Shown here piece after piece: positions 48,744 to 55,129 of a stretch of DNA of 64,000 nt (the first letter of the stretch is position 1; each line of letters begins with the position of its first letter). A program made the position numbers and the translations under genes. Source of the DNA: Solidesulfovibrio carbinoliphilus subsp. oakridgensis (GTDB lineage: Bacteria > Desulfobacterota > Desulfovibrionia > Desulfovibrionales > Desulfovibrionaceae); NCBI RefSeq assembly GCF_000177215.2, contig NZ_CM001368.1:3930125-3994124 (forward strand), read 5' to 3'. The notes under the pieces were generated by a model. That model made no database searches, was not told where the DNA came from, and was given only the letters and a program-made list of their open reading frames with translations.

Positions 48744-49523
48744 ATGTCCAAGGTTCTTGAGACACGCAACTATGGAATGTTTGCTCTGCACAACCTCAAC
48801 CGCGACGTGGACAAGATCACCAAGCTCGAAAAGAGCATGAAGGCAAACGGATGGATTCCGGCCTACCCCATGCACGTTGTCCGCGAAGGTGGCCACCTGA
48901 AAATCAAGGGCGGCCACCACAGGTTCGAGGTCGCCAAAAAGCTCGGCATCCCCGTAAAGTACGTCGTCTGCGACGACAAGGCGACAATCCACGAACTGGA
49001 GGACGCCACCACGCCCTGGGACTGGCAAGACCATCTGACCTCGCACGTCCGCAATGGCAATGTGAACTACTTGAAGGTCAAGAAATACCAAGACGAAACC
49101 GGTATCCCCCTTACCTGCGTTGTCTCCATGCTCGGAGGCAATACCGCCGGCTCGGGAAACCACACCAAGGCATTCAAAAGTGGGACTTTTAAAGTCAAGG
49201 ACACCGCCCATCTTGCTGTTGTGGCCGACCTCGTGGCCGCTGCAAAGTCGGCCGGCTTCAACGGGGCAACCAATCGGAATTTCGTCATCGCCCTGTCCAA
49301 GGTCGCCAAGGCCGATGGCCTCGACCTCCCGCGCCTCAAGTCCAAGATGACGGCGCATCCCTACCTGTTCCAAAAATGCACGGCCGTTGACGCCTATCTG
49401 GCCGTGCTCGAAGAAATTTACAACCGGAAACGTTCCGATAAGGTGCCCCTGGCCTTCATCGCCAACGCGGCAGCCAGAGAGCGGAATGCGGTCACGTCGA
49501 AGCATCCCGGGAAGGCCGCTTGA
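48744..49523 (+). CDS. ParB/sulfiredoxin-fold protein, island B
   Basis: The 259 residues carry a ParB-like N-terminal domain: PMHVVREGGHLKIKGGHHRFEVAKKLGIPVKY (parts; about 39-70) with the GGHHR motif that corresponds to the GxRR/GxHR nucleotide-binding motif of the ParB/Srx fold. A helical C-terminal half of about 150 residues is unfamiliar. No ParA is nearby, so plasmid-type partition is unlikely. It is the last gene of the operon, followed by a terminator. Related phage ParB-like proteins are nucleases, modifiers or regulators; which applies here is unknown. Confidence 0.75.
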   Translation: MSKVLETRNYGMFALHNLNRDVDKITKLEKSMKANGWIPAYPMHVVREGGHLKIKGGHHRFEVAKKLGIPVKYVVCDDKATIHELEDATTPWDWQDHLTSHVRNGNVNYLKVKKYQDETGIPLTCVVSMLGGNTAGSGNHTKAFKSGTFKVKDTAHLAVVADLVAAAKSAGFNGATNRNFVIALSKVAKADGLDLPRLKSKMTAHPYLFQKCTAVDAYLAVLEEIYNRKRSDKVPLAFIANAAARERNAVTSKHPGKAA

Positions 49524-49552
49524 CCAAAACGGCAACAGTTGCCGGTTTGACG

Positions 49553-49580
49553 GGCCGTCCTTCGGGGCGGCCTTTCTCTT
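49553..49580 (+). terminator. terminator of the ParB-like operon
   Basis: GGCCGTCC pairs with GGGCGGCC around TTCG (one G-T pair), followed by TTTCTCTT. It lies 29 bases past the stop of the ParB-like gene. Confidence 0.75.
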
Positions 49581-49627
49581 GCCCCTCGTCCCGGCTCCCT
49601 GGTATTGGGAGCCGAAAGGGGAGGGGC
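49581..49627 (+). promoter_or_regulatory. TGGTAT-loop hairpin leader, island B
   Basis: GGCTCCC (49593-49599), loop TGGTATT, GGGAGCC (49607-49613): a perfect 7-bp hairpin. Outside it GCCCCT (49581-49586) can pair with AGGGGC (49622-49627), part of the ribosome-binding site of the gene at 49630. Same plan and nearly the same loop as at 36690-36731. Confidence 0.6.
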
Positions 49628-49629
49628 AC

Positions 49630-49977
49630 ATGGGCTATTTTCTCGTCGCCATCTGTTGCGGCATCGCGTCGGCCATGATTGCGTCATCGAAGGGGCGCAG
49701 CGCGGGCGGTTGGTTTTTTCTCGGACTCTTGCTCGGGCCGTTCGGGGTGATCTTCGCGGCCATCGCTGGGAAAGAAGGCCCGGCCGGCGATGAGCGCAAG
49801 TGCCCGTTTTGCGCGGAGTTCATCAAGAAAGAGGCGGTGGTTTGCAAGCATTGCGGGAAGGACGTGTCTGGGGCCGGCACTGACCCCGACAGCACGATCC
49901 CTTGCACCCAATGCGGCCACGAAAACCCCCTCCGTGCCTACAAGTGCGAAGGCTGCGGCCACTACTTCCAGGACTGA
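49630..49977 (+). CDS. membrane protein with zinc ribbons, island B copy
   Basis: The 115 residues have two hydrophobic segments (about 3-16 and 25-46), the ribbon CPFCAEFIKKEAVVCKHC (about 58-75) and a second, double ribbon CTQCGHENP...CEGCGHYF. Up to residue about 76 it is almost the same as the protein at 37308 in island A. The segment SSKGRSAGGWFFLGLLLGPFG is the most conserved part. Opposite strand to the head genes. Confidence 0.78.
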   Translation: MGYFLVAICCGIASAMIASSKGRSAGGWFFLGLLLGPFGVIFAAIAGKEGPAGDERKCPFCAEFIKKEAVVCKHCGKDVSGAGTDPDSTIPCTQCGHENPLRAYKCEGCGHYFQD

Positions 49978-49989
49978 TGCGCGGCCGAA

Positions 49990-50082
49990 ATGGCCAAGAT
50001 GAAGAACGACCTGACCGTCCGCATGGGGGCGCTTCTCGCCGCCGCCATGGGAGTCGTCGCCGCGTTGAAGCTGTTTTCGTAG
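49990..50082 (+). CDS. 30-residue membrane peptide, island B
   Basis: MAKMKNDLTVRMGALLAAAMGVVAALKLFS: a basic start and one short hydrophobic helix. It lies 12 bases after the zinc-ribbon gene. The ribosome-binding site is weak, so the call is tentative. A terminator follows 26 bases later. Confidence 0.4.
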   Translation: MAKMKNDLTVRMGALLAAAMGVVAALKLFS

Positions 50083-50108
50083 CAGGCGCTGTCCTGCACG
50101 ACCTTTCG

Positions 50109-50134
50109 AGCCCCGCCCCACGTGGGGCTTTTTT
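50109..50134 (+). terminator. terminator fused to a -35-like TTGACA, island B
   Basis: GCCCCAC-GTGGGGC (or AGCCCC with GGGGCT) forms the stem, followed by six T. As in the two regulator modules the T run leads straight into GTTGACA (TTGACA at 50136-50141). The -10 for this one is poor. Confidence 0.75.
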
Positions 50135-50188
50135 GTTGACAAAGACTGACCTCTCGGGATTTTGGACAAAAAAACCGGAGGGCTAGTC

Positions 50189-50872
50189 ATGGAGAAAAAC
50201 AAAGTTTGCGTATTCGCCCCAAGGGGCGGGGAAAAAGGAATTGTCAACCTGTGCCCTGACGGTAAGGTGCTAAATTTATGGCCAAAATCGGAGTCATACG
50301 CGTACCACGTCTATAAACCTGGGAATCCAGGCGAGGGCGGGAAGATTTCTACAGTGCCGGACAAATTCACGGAAGATATCTCATTAGCTAAGAGAGAGGG
50401 GCGAGTCGTAGAAGCTATTTTTTCTGATGTTGGCGGGAAGAAAAGGGTTAGAATTGAGATTTTCTCAAAAGACGCATCTGAAATTGAGATAAAAAGGAGA
50501 AGCAACTGTTTAGCTGAGCAGATTTCAAAAACATATAGACCGAAAAAGTCAATAATATGTAAAATCTCTTTAGATATTCAACGCGGTCTACAGTGCGGGG
50601 ATAGTCTTTTCTTGGCAGATAGGCCGATTGAACACTACGCCAAATCATCCTCAATGTACGATATTGTCTTGGTTTTTCATGACTCAAACGGACGTGATGT
50701 TGGCAAGCTTAATTACCATATCGGAGTTAAGGAAAAACTTTTAAGGGCAAAATGCAGCGGGTACGTTTTAGATATTAAAATATTAGAAATGACTGGACCA
50801 CCCCCTGGCGTAACGTCAATTTTTGACCGCAGAGAGGCAACAGTTGAAATTAAGTTCATCAAAAGGTGCTAG
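50189..50872 (+). CDS. hypothetical A+T-rich gene, island B
   Basis: The 227 residues start at ATG 50189 after GGAGGG. The protein is basic, has no signal or membrane segment, and alternates beta-like and charged stretches (for example RVRIEIFSKDASEIEIKRRSN). No family is recognised. Base composition is far more A+T-rich than any neighbour, with rare-looking codons (ATA, AGA, TTA), which points to recent acquisition. It is a single-gene unit between two terminators. Confidence 0.6.
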   Translation: MEKNKVCVFAPRGGEKGIVNLCPDGKVLNLWPKSESYAYHVYKPGNPGEGGKISTVPDKFTEDISLAKREGRVVEAIFSDVGGKKRVRIEIFSKDASEIEIKRRSNCLAEQISKTYRPKKSIICKISLDIQRGLQCGDSLFLADRPIEHYAKSSSMYDIVLVFHDSNGRDVGKLNYHIGVKEKLLRAKCSGYVLDIKILEMTGPPPGVTSIFDRREATVEIKFIKRC

Positions 50873-50902
50873 GTAGAGTTTGACAACCATCTGACGCCAG
50901 AA

Positions 50903-50928
50903 AGCCCTGGGTGTCCGGGGCTTTTTTT
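50903..50928 (+). terminator. terminator fused to the Bro module promoter
   Basis: AGCCCTGG pairs with CCGGGGCT around GTGT (8 pairs, one G-T), followed by seven T and then GTTGACA. It ends the A+T-rich gene and is part of the 53-bp block shared with island A. Confidence 0.85.
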
Positions 50929-50960
50929 GTTGACAGGTCAAAATTTCAGCGCGGGCCGGG

Positions 50961-50990
50961 TTGACAAGCACGCCAAGCTAGCTTAGCTAG
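50961..50990 (+). promoter_or_regulatory. promoter with palindromic operator, island B regulator module
   Basis: TTGACA (50961-50966), exactly 17 bases, TAGCTA (50984-50989). The perfect palindrome CTAGCT-T-AGCTAG (50978-50990) covers the -10. The operator sequence differs from that of island A although the upstream 53 bases are nearly identical, so the two modules probably have separate DNA specificities. Confidence 0.68.
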
Positions 50991-51008
50991 ACCACCAGGA
51001 GCGTGGAT

Positions 51009-51158
51009 ATGGAAACAACGATTATCAACGTCAGGAAGTTCCCGCTCGACCTTCACAGGGAGGCGAGGTCCGCAGCGGTGATGGAGGGCATAACCTTTAG
51101 GGATTGGCTCATAAAAGCCGTCAAGGAGAAATTGGAGAGAGACAAGGCCCAAAAATAA
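51009..51158 (+). CDS. ribbon-helix-helix DNA-binding protein, island B
   Basis: The 49 residues (METTIINVRKFPLDLHREAR..., then EGITFRDWLIKAVKEKLERD) show the strand-helix-helix pattern of Arc-like proteins. AGGAG stands upstream. The sequence is only distantly similar to the island A counterpart, in line with the different operators. It is followed by a Bro-N regulator after 69 bases of intergenic DNA that is partly conserved with island A. Confidence 0.72.
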   Translation: METTIINVRKFPLDLHREARSAAVMEGITFRDWLIKAVKEKLERDKAQK

Positions 51159-51227
51159 GCGGCCCCCGCCGGATGCTGGAACATCCGACCAGGGCCTAAC
51201 CAGTAACCGCACATGCGAGGTGCAATT

Positions 51228-52199
51228 ATGGCTAGCGCGATCATATCCGAACCCGTCCCGACGAGCAATCCCGTCCCATTCGCCTTCGAGTCTCACGAAA
51301 TCCGTACCGTCATTAACGGCGACGGCAATCCTTGGTTCGTAGCCCGGGATGTGTGCGCCGCCATGAACATTTCCTGGCAGGGCATGAAGAGCCTGAGCGC
51401 CATCCCCGACACATGGAAACGGGTGGGGAAACTCCCGACCCGTACCCGCGACGGGAGAAAACAAGTCAACGACGTTGCCACGATCTCCGAACCAGCCGTC
51501 TACAAATTGGCCTTCCGCTCGAACAAGCCCGAGGCGGACCGATTCACGAACTGGATAGCCTCGGAGGTCATCCCGGCCCTGCGCCGGCAGGGCAAGTATG
51601 AAATCTGCCCCACCACCGGCACACTGACTGCCGGCCAGCAACAGGAAATCAAGGAACTGGTCCAGGCCAAGGCGTCGGCCTACCCGGACGCGGTGAAGCG
51701 TAAGGTCTTCTCGCAAATATGGATGCGCCTGCAACGGAAGTTCAAGGTGCCGCGCTACGAGGAGTTGCCCGTCAGTCTGTTCGGTGAGGCCCGGGACTAC
51801 GTGATCGCCATGCAGGTGCGGAGCGTGGACGCGCCGGCCTTGGAAGGAGCGGCGGCTACCCCGGCTCTCCCGCCGGCCTACCCTCGCAGCACCCTGGACG
51901 ACTACAAGGCCCTCTACCGGAGTCTGCCGCCATCGCCGCAGTATTGGATGGACCTGCTTTCCCGGTATCTCCACGCGCACGAAATCCTGGGCAGCGAACT
52001 GGAGGCGGTGAAAGCCGAAGCCACGAAGCCGTTCCGGGTGAACCGCAAATCCGGCGTGTCCACCTACTTTGACGAGGCCATGACGCCGGCCTATCGCATG
52101 TTCGACAACGCAGAAAGAAACCTGCATCTGGCCTACTGCCAAGTCTTCGATGCTATGGAAGGCTTTCGGAGCCTTTGGCTGTTGCTGAACAAAGGATAG
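51228..52199 (+). CDS. Bro-N family phage regulator with shared C-terminal domain
   Basis: The 323 residues have a Bro-N domain at about 20-115 (FESHEIRTVINGDGNPWFVARDVCAAM ... NKPEADRFTNWIASEVIPALRRQGKY in parts), a central helical part (about 128-210, VKRKVFSQIWMRLQRKFKVPRYEELP) typical of KilA/ORF6-type proteins, and the end domain LPPSPQYWMDLL...LWLLLNKG shared with the Rha protein at 38730. ATG 51228 (MASAI) is chosen because both proteins start alike and GCGAGG precedes it. Bro-N proteins bind DNA. Confidence 0.9.
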   Translation: MASAIISEPVPTSNPVPFAFESHEIRTVINGDGNPWFVARDVCAAMNISWQGMKSLSAIPDTWKRVGKLPTRTRDGRKQVNDVATISEPAVYKLAFRSNKPEADRFTNWIASEVIPALRRQGKYEICPTTGTLTAGQQQEIKELVQAKASAYPDAVKRKVFSQIWMRLQRKFKVPRYEELPVSLFGEARDYVIAMQVRSVDAPALEGAAATPALPPAYPRSTLDDYKALYRSLPPSPQYWMDLLSRYLHAHEILGSELEAVKAEATKPFRVNRKSGVSTYFDEAMTPAYRMFDNAERNLHLAYCQVFDAMEGFRSLWLLLNKG

Positions 52200-52220
52200 G
52201 GGCCAGATCGTCGAGAATAG

Positions 52221-52250
52221 GGGGCCGCTCCGGGTGGGGCGGCCCTTTTT
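52221..52250 (+). terminator. terminator after the Bro-N gene
   Basis: GGGCCGCTCC and GGGGCGGCCC pair around a short GGGT loop, followed by TTTTTCTT. It lies 22 bases past the stop. Confidence 0.85.
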
Positions 52251-52309
52251 CTTCTACCAAAAAACAAGAGTTAACTTGACCTGGGCCGCCAAATGGGCAT
52301 TGTCTGGGC

Positions 52310-52456
52310 GTGAGGAAGCGAATCGTTGACCTGATCGAGAAGATGGCAGCGGGTTGCTTTGTCGGAGCGATTATCCAAGAACGGGTGTTGCCGCTGGCAT
52401 GGGCTTTTACCCTCGCTGGATTATGTTTATTCCTGCAATGGAGGGCTGACAAATGA
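52310..52456 (+). CDS. 48-residue membrane protein, island B
   Basis: The start is GTG. The product MRKRIVDLIEKMAAGCFVGA... has an amphipathic basic start and one or two hydrophobic stretches (VLPLAWAFTLAGLCLFLQW). No strong ribosome-binding site is seen (GGGCGTG). Its TGA overlaps the ATG of the next small gene (ATGA), which supports the reading. Function unknown. Confidence 0.5.
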   Translation: MRKRIVDLIEKMAAGCFVGAIIQERVLPLAWAFTLAGLCLFLQWRADK

Positions 52457-52590
52457 GCAGCACGTGGATATATAACCTCATCGGATTGTTCGGGATCGCT
52501 CTCGCCATTCTCTTCTTCATCCTCCCCCCTGACAAGCCCAAAAACGGCGGCGATGCCTGCGGGAATGACCACAAGAAAGCCCACTGCTAG
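52453..52590 (+). CDS. 45-residue single-helix membrane protein, island B
   Basis: The product (MSSTWIYNLIGLFGIALAILFFILPPDKP...) is one membrane helix at about 6-25 followed by a polar tail with two Cys and several Lys/His. It is coupled to the preceding small gene by ATGA. A terminator follows directly. Small paired membrane proteins of this kind may be superinfection-exclusion or holin-like proteins; this is a guess. Confidence 0.5.
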   Translation: MSSTWIYNLIGLFGIALAILFFILPPDKPKNGGDACGNDHKKAHC

Positions 52591-52595
52591 TCACA

Positions 52596-52619
52596 GGGCC
52601 GCTCGAAAGCGGCCCTTTT
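52596..52619. terminator. terminator between small membrane genes and nuclease gene
   Basis: GGGCCGCT and AGCGGCCC pair around CGAA, followed by TTTT on the plus strand. It lies between the rightward small genes and the leftward nuclease gene, whose stop is six bases away. Confidence 0.8.
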
Positions 52620-52624
52620 CCGTC

Positions 52625-53059
52625 TCACCACGCCACCTTCGTCCCGCCCTCATAGTCCCCGTGCGCCAGCCCGGCCTTAACCAATTCCGCCGCCACGTCC
52701 ACACCGCCGCAGACCGGCGTTGCGTCTATCCTGAAATATTTGTCCCGGCCGACGCCGCGCAACTCCACCGTCGAGCCAGACGGACACAAGCCGCGCACCA
52801 TGTCCCGGGCCAGGACGGCCATCGCGTGAATCTCGGGCCGCTGGTCCTTCATTTCCGGCGTGTCGATTCCCCGCACCCGAATGCTGATGCCGTCGCCCAG
52901 GAGCGGATGCACGTCCGGGATAGAGACGGTCATCGTGTCGCCGTCATAGACGCTGATGACGACGGCAAACAGGTCGCCATAGGTCCGTTCGCCGGCAAGG
53001 GTGAGGGTAGGGATAAGAACAAGGGCCAGGGCCAGGAAGAAACGTGTCATGGGGCGCAT
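52625..53059 (-). CDS. exported thermonuclease-family (SNase-like) protein
   Basis: The 144 residues have a signal peptide (MRPMTRFFLALALVLIPTLTLAG). The nuclease fold shows VYDGDTM (about 43-49), IRVRGIDTPE (about 65-74, with catalytic Arg and Glu) and RDKYFRIDA (about 109-117, second catalytic Arg). It should cut DNA or RNA outside the cytoplasm. ATG 53059 has AAAGGA upstream, better than ATG 53050. It is a lone leftward gene in an otherwise rightward island. Confidence 0.85.
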   Translation of the reverse strand: MRPMTRFFLALALVLIPTLTLAGERTYGDLFAVVISVYDGDTMTVSIPDVHPLLGDGISIRVRGIDTPEMKDQRPEIHAMAVLARDMVRGLCPSGSTVELRGVGRDKYFRIDATPVCGGVDVAAELVKAGLAHGDYEGGTKVAW

Positions 53060-53121
53060 TTTAGTCCTTTCGGGGCTGGTTTTGAAGTGGTAGAATAGGG
53101 GGGGGCAAAAGAGAGGTTGAC

Positions 53122-53406
53122 ATGCGTACCGTCATCGCAGCCGCCGCCGTCCTGCTCTTCGCCTCCCTGGCCTTCGCCAAAGATGAGACACACTTTTACG
53201 ACGCCAAGGGACATTACCGGGGCCGGGCGACAACCAACACGGCGAACCCGCGCCAGAAGAGCCTTTACGATTCGCGGGGCAACTACTTGGGCCGCGTGAT
53301 GACCTTGCCGGACGGGACGGAACGGGTTTATGATTCAAAGGGGAATTACCAAGGGAGTGGAGGGGGACACATTAAACAAAATGGGGAACAAAGAAATGGG
53401 CGTTAA
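53122..53406 (+). CDS. secreted protein with YD-type repeats, island B
   Basis: The 94 residues have a signal peptide (MRTVIAAAAVLLFASLAFA) and then three short repeats: FYDAKGHYRGR, LYDSRGNYLGR and VYDSKGNYQGS. These resemble small YD-type repeat units seen in exported proteins. GAGAGG lies upstream. Its end overlaps the next gene by 26 bases. It is divergent from the exported nuclease; both products leave the cytoplasm. Confidence 0.7.
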   Translation: MRTVIAAAAVLLFASLAFAKDETHFYDAKGHYRGRATTNTANPRQKSLYDSRGNYLGRVMTLPDGTERVYDSKGNYQGSGGGHIKQNGEQRNGR

Positions 53407-53650
53407 GATTAGACACAATTGTGGATCATGTGGTCAAGACGATTGGGGCGTTACACTTGTAGAATGTCTTGATTTTTCAACCATAGTAGAGGACGATGGT
53501 AATTTTGGGGATACGGTCATAAAAACCTATGAAAGAGGTGTTGCGGTGACATTTAGATGCTCACGGTGTAGGCATTATCATTTTCAAACAAAGATGAGCC
53601 ATGGAGAATTTGAGAAACTCAGGGCAAGCATTCTCCCGGCCAATCAATAG
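53381..53650 (+). CDS. zinc-ribbon-like small protein, island B
   Basis: About 89 residues if ATG 53381 is used (ATG 53396 is an alternative). CGSCGQDDW near the start and CSRCRHYHF near residue 66 give a two-pair zinc ribbon around a beta-like middle. Composition is A+T-rich. It overlaps the preceding gene in another frame. No family is recognised. Confidence 0.55.
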   Translation: MGNKEMGVKIRHNCGSCGQDDWGVTLVECLDFSTIVEDDGNFGDTVIKTYERGVAVTFRCSRCRHYHFQTKMSHGEFEKLRASILPANQ

Positions 53651-53685
53651 ACCGATACTGTCCAAAGAAAAGGGAGGGCGACGGG

Positions 53686-53856
53686 ATGGCCGCAAAATCA
53701 AAAGAAGAATTACTGAATATCGCCATCGGCATGTTGCGCGATATCGAGTGGGCAGGGCAGGATCGAGACGGCGATGCGGAGTGCTTGTTTTGCCCAAGCA
53801 TGAGGGATTACGACGAGACGCACGGGGACGACTGCAAGTGGAAACTGTTTTTTTGA
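53686..53856 (+). CDS. 56-residue phage protein with Cys/His motif
   Basis: The product MAAKSKEELLNIAIGMLRDIEW... contains CLFCPSMRDYDETHGDDC, the 'CxxC...HxxxC' pattern of small phage proteins often found among early genes. GGAGGG precedes the ATG at a good distance. Function unknown; the motif may bind zinc. Confidence 0.55.
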   Translation: MAAKSKEELLNIAIGMLRDIEWAGQDRDGDAECLFCPSMRDYDETHGDDCKWKLFF

Positions 53857-53857
53857 T

Positions 53858-53977
53858 ATGTACAATGAGACCATTGCCGCCCATAAGGCGGCCAAGAGGG
53901 ATGCCCATAAGGACATGCGAGTGAGATGGGCCGGCGGCAAGTTTCCGTCGCTGGTTTGTTCAAAGGAGGGGAGATAA
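53858..53977 (+). CDS. 39-residue hypothetical protein
   Basis: The product MYNETIAAHKAAKRDAHKDMRVRW... is short, basic and probably helical. Its ATG follows the preceding stop by one base, and there is no ribosome-binding site, so translation would depend on coupling. Tentative. Confidence 0.35.
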   Translation: MYNETIAAHKAAKRDAHKDMRVRWAGGKFPSLVCSKEGR

Positions 53978-53981
53978 CCAC

Positions 53982-54158
53982 ATGCCAACCCTGCCAGACT
54001 TCTCCCTCGTCATGGGGTCTATATGGCTTGATGGGGATAGTTTCCACGCACTGCCGCAGAACGGGAACGATGCGGCATCAATGCTTCAAAAGAGGGGGCA
54101 AATGACAAGGGCAAAGGCGGAGGCGATGGCAATCGAAAACATAAGAAAGGTGGCATGA
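53982..54158 (+). CDS. 58-residue hypothetical protein
   Basis: The product MPTLPDFSLVMGSIWLDGDS... has no recognised family. GGAGGGG lies about a dozen bases upstream of the ATG. Its stop overlaps the next ATG (ATGA), so it is part of the same small-gene chain. Confidence 0.45.
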   Translation: MPTLPDFSLVMGSIWLDGDSFHALPQNGNDAASMLQKRGQMTRAKAEAMAIENIRKVA

Positions 54159-54382
54159 TGACCGGGAAACAAGAATGGGCAGTATCTGTGAGTACGGGGC
54201 CAGGGGAAATTTCGGAATTTGACGCCAACTCAGCCAGGGTGGAATACTTTGAAGCGGCTATAATCAAAGGTGAGCCGGTTAACGGTAAAACAATCACAAA
54301 ACTTTCCGTCTGCCCAAGGAGTTCAGGGCTCTACGACATTAAGTACAGGTTTATTTTAATTGAACAGCCCGCTAGCGCCTAA
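54155..54382 (+). CDS. 75-residue hypothetical protein
   Basis: The product (MMTGKQEWAVSVSTGPGEISEFDANSARV in part) looks like a small mixed alpha/beta protein. It overlaps the previous gene by four bases, and its end overlaps a convergent leftward gene by four bases. Last rightward gene of island B. No family recognised. Confidence 0.5.
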   Translation: MMTGKQEWAVSVSTGPGEISEFDANSARVEYFEAAIIKGEPVNGKTITKLSVCPRSSGLYDIKYRFILIEQPASA

Positions 54383-54606
54383 ACCGTCTCGTCAACCTCA
54401 ATCGCCTTAAAACTCTCCCCGCAGTCCTCGCAGTGCAAATTCCGCACCCGCACCCGCCCAATCGGCTTGTGCGTCGTGCCCTTGTTTCCCTTTTTGCACC
54501 ACCGGCCACACTGCGGGCAGCACCCGGCCTGCCGGAAATTCGACCACATGCCGGCGTGAGGGATCGACAGAGGGACGGGGGAATGGGGTTGTTGGACGGT
54601 CTGCAT
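54379..54606 (-). CDS. small zinc-ribbon protein
   Basis: The 75 residues carry CCPQCGRWCKKG and CEDCGESF, a two-pair zinc ribbon. ATG 54606 shares a base with the stop of the upstream gene. It ends the leftward chain that begins with TerS. It may be a small DNA-binding or adaptor protein; no family recognised. Confidence 0.65.
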   Translation of the reverse strand: MQTVQQPHSPVPLSIPHAGMWSNFRQAGCCPQCGRWCKKGNKGTTHKPIGRVRVRNLHCEDCGESFKAIEVDETV

Positions 54607-54866
54607 CAGTTCACCTCCAGGGCCATGCCCTCTTCTGTGAGCCAGCCCAGGTCCAGACTCACCCCGTATTCGTACCAGCCACAGCCAGCCCACTTTTCGA
54701 GAAGGAAGAGGCAGCGTTTCTCGGGGATGTTATGACACTCCCCCATCTCGCGCACTATGTCGCGGACGGAAATCCAATTGTCTAAGGTCCGCCCGGCCAT
54801 GACCTGTTGCAGGCGCTTCAAGAAAGTCCGCGCATCCTCTTTGGTCGGGCCTGTCTTGCCAGCCAT
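54606..54866 (-). CDS. hypothetical protein downstream of terminase
   Basis: The 86 residues include TLDNWISVRDIVREMGECHNIPEKR (parts), which looks like a winged-helix or HTH, followed by WYEYGVSLDLGWLTEEG. It overlaps neighbours on both sides by one base (TGATG), so it is translated in a chain with them. Function unknown. Confidence 0.6.
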   Translation of the reverse strand: MAGKTGPTKEDARTFLKRLQQVMAGRTLDNWISVRDIVREMGECHNIPEKRCLFLLEKWAGCGWYEYGVSLDLGWLTEEGMALEVN

Positions 54867-55120
54867 CAGTTCACCACCCCCTCGCCGCCTTCCGGTTTCA
54901 CCACCGTCTTCACCCCACTACCCCCAATCAGCACGTCAAAGACCTTCGCCGCGCCGTCGTCGGGCAGTTGAAGGGCCTGCCGGGCGTTCTCCCGGGCAGT
55001 CCCGGCCTCCCGGAACATGGTCACGGCCTTGACCTCCAAAAAGGCGGCCCTTCTGTCCCAAAAATTGGCGATGGCAAGGCGCTTGAACTGCGCTATGGCG
55101 GACTTGATCGTGTCTTGCAT
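54866..55120 (-). CDS. hypothetical helical protein downstream of terminase
   Basis: The 84 residues (MQDTIKSAIAQFKRLAIANFWDRRAAFL...) are mostly helical with a Gly/Val-rich end. GGAGA lies upstream. It starts nine bases after the TerL stop. No family recognised. Confidence 0.6.
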   Translation of the reverse strand: MQDTIKSAIAQFKRLAIANFWDRRAAFLEVKAVTMFREAGTARENARQALQLPDDGAAKVFDVLIGGSGVKTVVKPEGGEGVVN

Positions 55121-55129
55121 GGGGGTCTC

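Noticed and set aside
48744-49523. Plasmid-type partition (ParB) function
   Set aside because: No parA gene or clustered parS-like sites were seen, and the prophage is chromosomally integrated.
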